This document shows positions 9,029 through 16,085 of a stretch of DNA of 16,085 nucleotides, one piece after another. This DNA comes from Acanthamoeba lenticulata. Its lineage: Eukaryota; Discosea; Longamoebia; Acanthamoebidae. Position 1 is the stretch's first letter. The number at the start of each line of letters is the position of its first letter. Position numbers and translations under genes: made by a program. The stretch covers positions 1-16,085 of the forward strand of contig NAVB01001686.1 in assembly GCA_002179805.1 (NCBI GenBank), written 5' to 3'. A model generated the notes under the pieces. The model was not told the origin of the DNA and did not search any database. It saw only the letters and a program-made list of their open reading frames with translations.

Positions 9029-11792
9029 ATGTGGTGCGCGGCCGCAGCGGGAAGGCACAATGCGGCCCTCTCACTCCTGTTTGGGGTGCTTGTGGTTTGG
9101 CTAGTAACCCTCGCGTGGCGACTTTATCGGTACGTTGTATTGAGTCAGGCCAACGCCGAGGGGTTGGTATGTTGGCCCACGCTGGCCGTGAGGAGGAGGA
9201 GAGGGGGGGGGGATGAGCTCCCAGGAGAGGTGTCACCTACACAGCGCGCGTGGTGGCTGGGCGAGTGGTGGCATCACCTGCAGGTGGTGCGGTTTGACGC
9301 TTACGAGTTTGGGCACGAGGTGAGGCCAGAGCAAGCCCGAGCAAGGCGCTGTTTAGGCTCTACTCCACCACCACCACCACATCACCTGCACCCTGCTCCT
9401 CGAGGAGCAGGAGAGGGAACAGAGGACGAAGAGAGGCCGGCACTTCCCCAAGTCCACCGAGGAGGAGGAGGAGGAGAAAGGGGTTGTCCGGTGGAGCCGT
9501 GCGCATTCGATGCCTACCGGGTACCGCGGGGTGTCTTCTTGATGGTTCTCCGTCAGCGCAACCTCTCTTTCGTGCCACTGACCCTGCGAGGCACCCTCTC
9601 CACCTCCACCTTCTCCACCTTCTTCTTCTTCTTCTTCTCCTCCTCCTGCTCCTCCTATTTCTCTCTCCCCTCCCCCTCCGCGCCTCTCTCTTTGTCTCTT
9701 TCTCTCTCTTTGTCTCTCTCTGCTTTCTCTCTCTCTCTCTCTTGGCACCTTCTCGACCCCCCCCCAACATCAATGGAAAACGAGGAGGAGGAGGAGGGCG
9801 GAGGTGGTGGTGGTCGGCGGCCTCACTGCTTATCGCGCGTGCGTGCGTGTGTGCGTTTGGTTGGGGAAATTGGGGGGGGGTACAGTGCTGCCCGTCTCCA
9901 TGGGCAGGCCTCATGTGCACTTCATGAAGCGAACCTCACAAGGAGGAGGAGGAGGAGGAGGAGGAGGAGGCGCTATAAAGGAGGCGCAGGGCACGGTGGG
10001 AGCTGAAGGCGTGGCGGCTACCGTCACCACCACCCTCGATTCTTCTCGCGCTGGGCAAATGGTGCGCCACTTGGCCACCGCCACCTCCTCGATGGGAAGA
10101 GAAGAAGGAGGAGGAGGAGGAGGACGGGGAATGACGCTCGTTATGCGTGCGTTCCCCGATAGATACATCTCTTCCTCTCTCTGATCCTATTTGGCCACGT
10201 GGCACACACGCGCGCGGCGCATATATCCACACACGGTGCAAGCAGGCGTGGTGGTGGTGGGGGGCAGGGGGCGCGCGGGTCCGCGCTGCGCTTGTCTCTT
10301 CCGCAGGCCCCGAGGCCGAAGACGACGACGACGATGCCGAGGACAAGAACGAGAGAAAGACACCGTGTGGCCAGTCGCCCGAAATGGCGGCACATGCGCT
10401 GCATGTGCCGGCGGCATCCTACCTTCGCCGCCACAGAGACGACGGCGACGGTAGCGAGGAAGAAGTGCAGGAGGAGAGGGAAAAGGAAGATAATAGGAAG
10501 AAGGAGAAGACGGCCCTCTGTGACGCCCAAGGCTTGCTGCGGGCTGAGGGCCCGTTTGTACCTGTTACGTGCGACACCACAGGAGAGACAAGTGCAGGAG
10601 CTCCTGAGGAGGAACAATGGCCATCGACCTCGATCACGTGGTGGCCTCCGGGTGGTCCCGATGCCCGCTCACCAGCAAGGTCTGCTCTGCTCTGCTCTGC
10701 TCTGCTATCCTGAAACCACACCACACCACTCCAATGCATGCATGGGCGGTGCTCAAACCTTCTTGGTCCTTCCTCTCTCGCGCGGGCGGGTGCGCTGCAG
10801 GGTTCTGCCGGCGCGTGTGTCTTGTGTGAGCACCTGGTCGCTGCCCCCTGGGCAAGGGCGGGACGTGGAGCATGCCCTTTACATCAAGTTTGCGAGTCCC
10901 AGCCAGGGAAGGAGAAACAAAAGCCTGCGCACCCGCCGGGCTTCTTCTTCTGCTGCGCCGTCGACATCACCTTCTTCCCATCCATCAACTAGAGGGCGAG
11001 GAGGAGGAGGAGGAGCAACGCCTCAACGCACAGACGGGGACGAGGAAAGCAGCAGCAGCAACAACAACGAAGAGGAGGAGGAGGAGGAGGGGGAGGGCGA
11101 AGTTGCGCGCCCACTCACGGGTGATCTGGTCGTAATGCGTGGCCTGGTCACGGTGTACCGCTTTCCTTCGACGATTCCCGGCGAGGAGGTCGCGACCTCC
11201 GGTGTCACCGAGAGGATGGGGGAGGATCTCGAGCAGCAGGCAGAGTGCGCGCCTCTTGCCACTCACTACTTCCTCCTCCTACCCACACGGCATGGCCGGC
11301 GTCTCGCCGCACTGGAGCTCAAGGCACCTTCAAAACGATCCCCCGCCTTTTAACGCGGAGTTTTTTTTTTTTTTTTATGTTTTCTGTATTATTCATTTTT
11401 TTCCGATCTATTATTTGCCCGTTGGCGCCATCAGGAGGTGTATGGCATCGGCGCTGGCGACAGCCGGGAGTGCGTGGTGTGTCTCACCGGTACGTGCCTT
11501 TCTAAATTGTTTGTGTGGTGTTTTCCTTCTTGCGCCCCCCCCCCTCTTTGTTTACCCAGCGGTGTGGTGTGCTGGTGGTCACTGAACGTCGTGTCCGTGC
11601 CGGTACGTCTTTGGGGCGACAGAGGGGGGCGCCAATGCGACGCTGCTGCCGTGCCGCCACACGTGTGTGTGCCTCCCCTGCCTGAAGCAGATGGACAAGC
11701 GAACCTGCCCCCTGTGCCGCACCCCCTTTGCTTGGTTTCTACTGTGGCTCGGCCCGTCTTCGTCCTCATCCGCTTCCTCTTCCTCATCGTGA
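9029..11792 (+). CDS. Membrane-anchored RING-HC protein, CGRRF1-like (putative E3 ubiquitin ligase)
   Basis: Putative E3 ligase with an N-terminal membrane anchor and C-terminal RING. Model: 9029-9319, 9497-9590, 9886-10146, 10307-10404, 10532-10674, 10801-11323, 11435-11489, 11623-11792 (544 residues, all phases consistent). The first exon and the last two are firm; the middle joins, especially 10404/10532 and 10674/10801, are tentative. Residues 12-32 form one hydrophobic segment (LLFGVLVVWLVTLAW). The RING uses Cys483, Cys486, Cys499, His501, Cys503/505/508, Cys517 and Cys520. PCRHTCVCLPC and TCPLC closely match the CGRRF1/MAPL type, where this arrangement acts at ER or mitochondrial membranes. 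The middle holds Gly runs, an acidic patch and a Ser4-Asn3-Glu7 run. Two FDAY motifs flank intron 1. The protein ends in a hydrophobic stretch and poly-Ser. Its target membrane and substrates cannot be read from sequence. Confidence 0.75.
9591..9885 (+). other. Pyrimidine-rich intron of the CGRRF1-like gene
   Basis: This 295-base intron is dominated on the sense strand by (CTT)n, (CTC)n and long (CT)n tracts (9618-9742), then a purine-rich GAG block and a G-rich stretch just before the acceptor at 9885. ORFs crossing it on either strand are low-complexity. Its 5' end is either a GC donor at 9591 or a GT donor earlier in the preceding ORF. Confidence 0.5.
11435..11792 (+). other. RING finger exons of the CGRRF1-like gene
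   Basis: Exon 11435-11489 supplies ECVVCLT and exon 11623-11792 supplies the remaining RING ligands. A phase-1 GTACGT-AG intron (11490-11622) joins them. The spacing Cys-x2-Cys-x12-Cys-x-His, then Cys-x-Cys-x2-Cys and Cys-x2-Cys, is within one residue of human CGRRF1. The upstream intron 11324-11434 appears to start with GC (AAG|GCACCT). The TGA at 11790-11792 is followed four bases later by the degenerate repeat copy. Confidence 0.88.
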
Positions 11793-11796
11793 ACGC

Positions 11797-12047
11797 ACAA
11801 ATACCGTTGGGTCCAGGCCTGGTTCACGGCAAGTCATGTTGCTCGTCCTCCTGATTCTCCTCCTGCAAGGCATGAATTGTCATTTATTGAACAAATAACG
11901 TTGGGTCCATGGCTCACGGCAAGTCACGTTGCTCTTCTTCTTCTTCTTCCTCCTCTTCCTCTTCCTCCTGCAAGGCTTGCTCCTCAGCTGACGATGTGCT
12001 GCCTGCCGAGAAGTCTGCACGCATGCGTGCTTTGTCCTCTTTGGTGT
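11797..12047. repeat. Two non-coding copies of the ABHD gene 3' end
   Basis: Positions 11872-12047 match 12207-12382 (the end of the hydrolase CDS plus its 3' flank) over 176 bases with about two mismatches (12004 vs 12339 and 12042 vs 12377), giving a repeat period of 335 bases. Positions 11797-11871 are a third, shorter and more diverged copy, with an internal deletion in the pyrimidine-rich part, abutting the second copy. Read on the minus strand, the 176-base copy still encodes the hydrolase C-terminus through its poly-Glu tail and stop, but it has no upstream exon. It is best called a partial duplicate (pseudo-exon). Confidence 0.88.
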
Positions 12048-12206
12048 TGTTGGCTTTCTTTTGTTTTGGCCCCAACTCACTGACAGCAAAGTAAATTCAG
12101 GCCATCTGCGCAACCCAGTTGACTTGTGCCCCTCACTCGCAGTCCTTGGCTGCACCTGTCACTATTTGGCCACACACACGCGCGCAGCGCATTTACACCC
12201 CCGCTG
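12048..12206. other. Unique spacer between terminal-exon copies
   Basis: These 159 bases complete the 335-base period between the two near-identical copies. I see no gene. Positions 12162-12192 resemble 10187-10222 in an intron of the CGRRF1-like gene (CTATTTGGCCAC, then ACACACGCGCGC and GCGCAT), so part of the spacer may be a dispersed element. Confidence 0.6.
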
Positions 12207-12382
12207 ATGAATTGTCATTTATTGAACAAATAACGTTGGGTCCATGGCTCACGGCAAGTCACGTTGCTCTTCTTCTTCTTCTTCCTCCTCTTCCTCTTCC
12301 TCCTGCAAGGCTTGCTCCTCAGCTGACGATGTGCTGCCCGCCGAGAAGTCTGCACGCATGCGTGCTTTGTCCTCTTCGGTGT
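12207..12382. repeat. In-gene copy of the duplicated terminal-exon segment
   Basis: This is the copy that is part of the hydrolase gene: its last 134 coding bases and 42 bases of 3' flank. It is the counterpart of 11872-12047. An AATAAA lies on the minus strand at 12218-12223, about 25 bases past the stop, and is duplicated at 11883-11888. Confidence 0.88.
12218..12223 (-). promoter_or_regulatory. Candidate poly(A) signal of the ABHD4/5-like gene
   Basis: AATAAA on the minus strand, about 25 bases downstream of the TGA. The duplicate at 11883-11888 is a second possible site farther downstream, so the transcript could use either. Confidence 0.55.
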
Positions 12383-14743
12383 AGTGATTGCTCCCCAGTG
12401 TGGCCTTAAGCACTGCCCGGTTAAAGAATGCAACATTGTCAACGTAGACGTGGTGACCAGCGCGAGGAATGATGACGATGTCGGTCGTATTGGCCAACTG
12501 CTTCATCACGCTCACCGCCGCACGCGGGTCCATCCAAGACTCCTGCCATTTCGAATCAGAATCGAGTTATCTTACGAGCCCAAATGGGGGGGGGAGATCC
12601 AATCTCTCCACTACGCGTCGTTCTCCCCTCCGAACGCACCTCGCCATAGAGGAATGTGACTGGAATCGAGGCGTCCAGCTGATGCAGTCGCTCACTCAGG
12701 GGACGGGCCGCCCACCCGATCGGGCTCATCAACTTGTGAAAGGCCAGTTCCCCTAAAAGAGTGTGTGGGCCGGGATATATTAAAAAAAAAAAAAAAATGG
12801 TGGTCAGCAAATAGGACCTCCTCCTCTTTGTCCTCAAAAAGCTCCAGCCCATAAATAATGATAGGCGGCGAAAAGAGGGACTGAGAGAGAGAGAGAGAGA
12901 GAAAGACAGAGACGGAGACGAATACCCGTGGGCGGCACTTGCGCATTCGAGTGATACACGTAGTCGATGACCGGCGGGATTGGCAATGCGGCGGCAGTGG
13001 TTCGTGAAGCTGGACCGTCCGTGGGCAGGCCAGCGGATAGACTTTGTCGTTCCTCCTGAATCTCGCTTGACCCGCCTTCCTTGTGGAAGTGGACCCATTT
13101 GCTGCTCAAATCCGGCCGCACTCGGTGGATCAGGCTTGGACCTGTGCACAGGAAGGAAAACAAATGAGGGGGACACGACAAAGAGGCCCGCGACGAGTGT
13201 GAGTGTGCGCCTCGCTGACAGGGGGAGAGAGAGAGATCGATGGGGAGAGGGGATTCGAGGGGGGGGCTGTACCGTAGGGGCCTGCCAGACGGACGGCAGC
13301 GAGTGGGGAAAAGTTCTGGAGAACGGTCTTGGCTAGTCGCCACTTCCAGGGCAATTGGGCTGCCTTGGCCGCATCCTCTTCCGTGCGTCGAGGCAGCCCC
13401 CACGGGTCGGCGAGAATGAGGGCCTGCACACTATGTGGGTGCTGGAGACTGTAGCATCCCGCCAGATAGCCGCCGAACGAATGCCCTGTGTGTGGCGGCG
13501 GCGGGGGGGGGGCAGGCGCATGCAGCCAGATCGTATTTGGGGGAGGGGAGGGAGGTTATCGTCACGTGTGGCTGCTCGCGGCTGGCTGCCCTCCCCCCTC
13601 CCCCGTGTGGGGGCCATCATCTCTCCCGCGCCAGCAGGGGAGGAGGAGGAGGCGGGGTGGATGGGAAAAAAAAACAACTCGGTACCAAGGAGCGTGAATC
13701 GCTCGAGACCAACCTTCTTGCGCCAGCCTTCGATGGATGACACAAAGAAGTTCTCCGCGTGCTCAGCGCTCTGCATTTGTTGTTGTTGTTGTTTAGGTCG
13801 AGGAAAAGGTGCACGCAGATGCACAGGTATCCGTCGCCGCCCGCGCAGTGAAAAGGTGAGTGTGGTGGGAGTGGTGGCAGCGGTCATCTAGGGGTGACAG
13901 TATGACATTGCTGCTGCCGCTGAGAACGGAGAATAAGGATCGAATGCGCAATCGAAAGGCGCAGGAGTGATGGTACCTCGGGCTGAAAGCGGGGGCGCGA
14001 GGAGCGCCCAAAGCCTACCAGGTCGATGGCGTACACGGTGTGATGCTTGGCCAATTCGTCGAGGTTGCTGTTTCCGCCGATCCATCAAGGCGCATACAGC
14101 ATAGGCACGCAATGTGGAAAACCAACCCCCCCCCCACAAAAATCTGGACTGTCAGTCCGGATACGGGTTGGAGGAGGAGGAGGAGGAGGAGATGGTGTCA
14201 CACACACACACACACACAACGGAAAGAGAACCCGTGTGGTTCCTCCACACGGTGGTTGCTCCACGCACCATGCCCAGTGCCCGACGGCTGCGGCGAATCC
14301 GTGGAGGAGCACGAGGGGCGGCCCTTGCCCCAACCGCACGGTGTGCACCGTGTGGGGCACAGCGATCCCTTCTCCTTCCACTTCCACCTCCTCAACCACC
14401 AGGGCCCCAGACACTCCTGCTCAGGATTCCCCCCCCCCAAACAAAAAAGGTCAGCAAGCCTCCAGTCAGCCACAAGTGGCTGCGCCGAGAAGAACCAACC
14501 TCGCAACATGCGCGCCTCGGCCTGGGCGAGCAGGGCAGAAGAGGTGGGACGCCAGCTCTTCAACCAGCCACCAACCCAGCTCCAAGAAGTTGAAGGGGTG
14601 GTGGCTGAGATGGCTGCCGGTGTGGAAGACCAGCCTCCCCACCAACGCCAGCTACTAGCGGTTGGGGCAGCGCGCATGTCAGCTTGCACGTTTTGTTCTT
14701 CTGTCGCTTCTTCTCGATGTTCTGGTTCTGTGGTCGCGTGCAT
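12249..14743 (-). CDS. ABHD4/ABHD5 (CGI-58)-family alpha/beta hydrolase
   Basis: Predicted lipid hydrolase/acyltransferase of the CGI-58 family, which acts on phospholipids and at lipid droplets. Exons: 14743-14500, 14416-14251, 14067-13977, 13770-13686, 13485-13273, 13141-12926, 12752-12640, 12542-12249. All introns are GT-AG, phases agree, and the product is 473 residues. The N-terminus has WLKSWRPTSSALLAQAEARM, as in ABHD4/5. Then come LVLLHGF (residues 116-122), VYAIDLVGFGRSSRPRF, the nucleophile elbow GHSFGG (Ser198), LADPWGLP, IPPVIDYVYHSNAQ, IGWAARPL, a likely acid Asp381 and His406 within an HX4D motif (HHVYVD). Animal ABHD5 has Asn in place of the Ser, whereas plant CGI-58 and ABHD4 keep it, so this copy looks catalytically competent. 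An insert of about 40 residues precedes DYVYH. The C-terminus is extended by an acidic tail with 12 consecutive Glu. The start could instead be ATG 14677. Confidence 0.92.
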
Positions 14744-14772
14744 GGGCGTGCGCACGTGAGGTGTTAGACCGA
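14744..14772. promoter_or_regulatory. Head-to-head gap between ABHD4/5-like and Vti1 genes
   Basis: Only 29 bases separate the outermost plausible ATG of the hydrolase (14743, minus) from the first in-frame ATG of the Vti1 frame (14773, plus). Either the hydrolase starts at 14677 or the Vti1 5' exons overlap it. A plus-strand acceptor (CGTGAG) at 14760 suggests a Vti1 intron covering 14680-14760, because that stretch is T/pyrimidine-rich in the sense direction. Confidence 0.4.
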
Positions 14773-15627
14773 ATGATTGATGCACGCAGCACCATAAGTC
14801 CCTCCTCGTTGGCAAAGCGCCGCATTTCTCGTCAGGTTTTTTGGTTTCTTTTGTCTGTGGAAAAGCAACGCGTTCGGCTACAATCCAAGATGGAGCTCAA
14901 CCGGCTTGACGGCGGGCGAGGTGGTGTGTTTTCGGGCTCTCGTGAGTACCTTCACGATGCGGACGACGATGATATTGACGTACGGTTGCCTTTAGATGGC
15001 TCATGATGAGGATTCATAATCAACGAGCTTTTTCTACAGTTGGGCTGACAAAAGAGAACCGACAGGCAATTGCCACAGGGCAGCGTGAACGTTTGTTGAG
15101 AGATCAAGCCGTGCTTGATGAAAGCAGTGACCGATTGGCACGCGCGCATCGCCTCGCCCAACAAAATGAAGAAATTGGTATTGCTATTCTCGACGAACTT
15201 GGAGATCAGCGTGAGACCTTGATGCGCGCCTACGACAAGGTTTGTATTCTTTTCGTTTTATTTTATCGTCTATTTAGACTCATTTTATATTTTTATTTAT
15301 CACGGTAAAAATAATGAAAATTTTTAATTGCTACTCTAACAAACTTGTTCGCGTTCCCTTCGCTTTCTCTCTTTTCTTGGTTGCTGTTGGCCAGGTGTTG
15401 GATGTCAACGACAATATCTCCTCTGCACGTAAGGTGCTGATAGGGATGTCTCGGAGGGCAGTCACTAATAAGCTCATATTGCTCCTCCTCATCCTTGCTC
15501 TCATCGGTGGGATTGCTACGGTGCGTACGAGACGTTCTGTGGCAACCCCATCAACCTATTGACACGCTCTCCCTCCTGTTCAATGCAGGTGGTTTATCTC
15601 AAATGGATTCGTAAGTTCATCCACTGA
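14773..15627 (+). CDS. VTI1: Vti1-type Qb-SNARE (N-terminus incomplete)
   Basis: Qb-SNARE for Golgi/endosome/vacuole fusion, anchored by its C-terminus. Exons: 14773-14941, 15040-15239, 15395-15520, 15589-15627. Introns are GT-AG with consistent phases, giving 177 residues from ATG 14773. The SNARE motif runs from RERLLRDQAVLDESSDRLAR through EEIGIAILDELGDQRETL, with the zero-layer Gln at residue 113 in this model, to VNDNISSARKVLIGMSRR. The membrane anchor is KLILLLLILALIGGIATVV, followed by YLKWIRKFIH and the stop, as in Vti1/VTI11. Upstream, VLDRMIDARS resembles the end of the Vti1 N-terminal helical domain. About 35-50 residues of that domain are missing, so 5' exons probably lie before 14761. 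A T-rich 30-base piece (14840-14869) inside the first exon may itself be an intron. Confidence 0.88.
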
Positions 15628-16085
15628 CCAGAGCAGCAGGTGGCGTTAGCTCGAAGACGCTGGTGCCGCTCACGAAAGCGCTTCGTGCGGCGTGCCCACA
15701 AGTGCAGACAAAACAAAAATAAAAATAAAAATAAAAAAGACCCAGATGTTTGGGGATCCGCTCAATTTACTTTTTGCCTATTGGCGGTAATTGATCGGAC
15801 GAACAACAAAAAGAAAAAAAAAAGAAAAATTCATAAGCACCCAACAACTCGCCTCCGAGATGGAGCCACAGCGCCTGTGTGGCACACACCCTTGGGTATG
15901 TAGATTCTGTGCCACCGAATTCCCAAGAAGGAGCCTTACACAGCGGACGCTGATGGCAGGGTCCCTGGCAAGATGGTAATCTCAGCCTGTGCTTTTTGGA
16001 CACGTACTTCAGCCCTCCCTTCGCTTGGCCTTGAGGGAAGATGCAAACTTTTTTTTTGTTTTTGTTTTTTGTTTTTTGGTTTTTG
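15628..16085. other. AT-rich downstream region, no gene recognised
   Basis: This is the Vti1 3'UTR and flank. (AAAAAT)n sequence at 15714-15738 contains several AATAAA-like poly(A) signals. The region 15640-15980 has open frames on both strands: the plus frame has two CxxC-like cysteines around CRFCATEF, and the minus frame has a basic GLKYVSKKHRLRLP stretch. I recognise no family in either. The window ends in a T/GT homopolymer-rich tract (16049-16085). Confidence 0.5.

Noticed and set aside
9188..9226. GT..AG pair inside the first RING-gene exon as an intron
   Set aside because: Removing it breaks the frame of the following WWLGEWWHHLQVVRFDAY stretch, so the exon is kept intact.
9353..9920. 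Minus-strand Arg/Glu-rich frames opposite the RING gene
   Set aside because: They are antisense to pyrimidine repeats of an intron; no family features.
11880..12155. 91-residue minus-strand frame in the repeat as a separate small gene
   Set aside because: Its open frame is out of register with the hydrolase tail and is Lys/Arg-rich only because it reads the poly-Glu repeat in another frame. The segment is a partial duplicate.
14503..14658. Plus-strand frames opposite the first hydrolase exon as Vti1 N-terminus
   Set aside because: The minus strand here is the conserved WLKSWRPTS region of ABHD4/5, so these frames are at least partly shadows. I could not align them convincingly with the Vti1 N-terminal domain.
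15950..16030. Possible tRNA or small structured RNA near the window end
   Set aside because: I looked for A- and B-box patterns and a cloverleaf on both strands and found no consistent fold.

Overview
This window is nuclear DNA of a eukaryote. It is fairly GC-rich and gene-dense, its genes are cut by many short introns, and homopeptides (poly-Ser, Asn, Glu, Gly) and microsatellites are common. The mix of gene families (a BAR/RhoGEF/RhoGAP signalling protein, a plant-like CGI-58 hydrolase, a Vti1 SNARE, a CGRRF1-like RING protein, RRP7 and an mL58-like mitochondrial protein) would fit a free-living amoebozoan of the Acanthamoeba/Balamuthia kind. That placement is inference from gene content and style only. 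Long single-frame ORFs mislead here: most are low-complexity shadows of introns, and the real genes appear only after splicing. Exon joins below were chosen so that GT/GC..AG boundaries, codon phase and family alignment agree.

Layout. (1) 1-6345, minus: a gene of at least 24 exons, open at its 3' end, for a BAR-DH-PH-RhoGAP protein. (2) 6453-7858, minus: RRP7, four exons, head-to-tail with gene 1. (3) 8022-8954, plus: two-exon mitochondrial protein with an mL58/MRP-L20-like core, divergent from RRP7. (4) 9029-11792, plus: about eight exons for a membrane-anchored RING-HC protein of CGRRF1 type. (5) 11797-12206: intergenic array carrying one degenerate and one nearly perfect copy of the 3' end of gene 5. 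(6) 12249-14743, minus: eight-exon ABHD4/5 (CGI-58)-like hydrolase. (7) about 14773-15627, plus: Vti1 Qb-SNARE, head-to-head with gene 6 and probably overlapping it. (8) 15628-16085: AT-rich, unassigned.

Genes 1, 4, 6 and 7 all belong to membrane and cytoskeleton biology: membrane curvature and Rho signalling, a membrane RING protein, lipid-droplet/phospholipid hydrolysis and vesicle fusion. Genes 2 and 3 serve ribosome production (cytosolic and mitochondrial). Nothing suggests an operon or coordinated cluster. The points most worth a second look are the BAR-DH-PH-RhoGAP architecture, an apparent excess of GC-AG introns whose donor starts GCAC, the tandem duplication of a terminal exon, and intronic microsatellites that are polarised by transcription strand.
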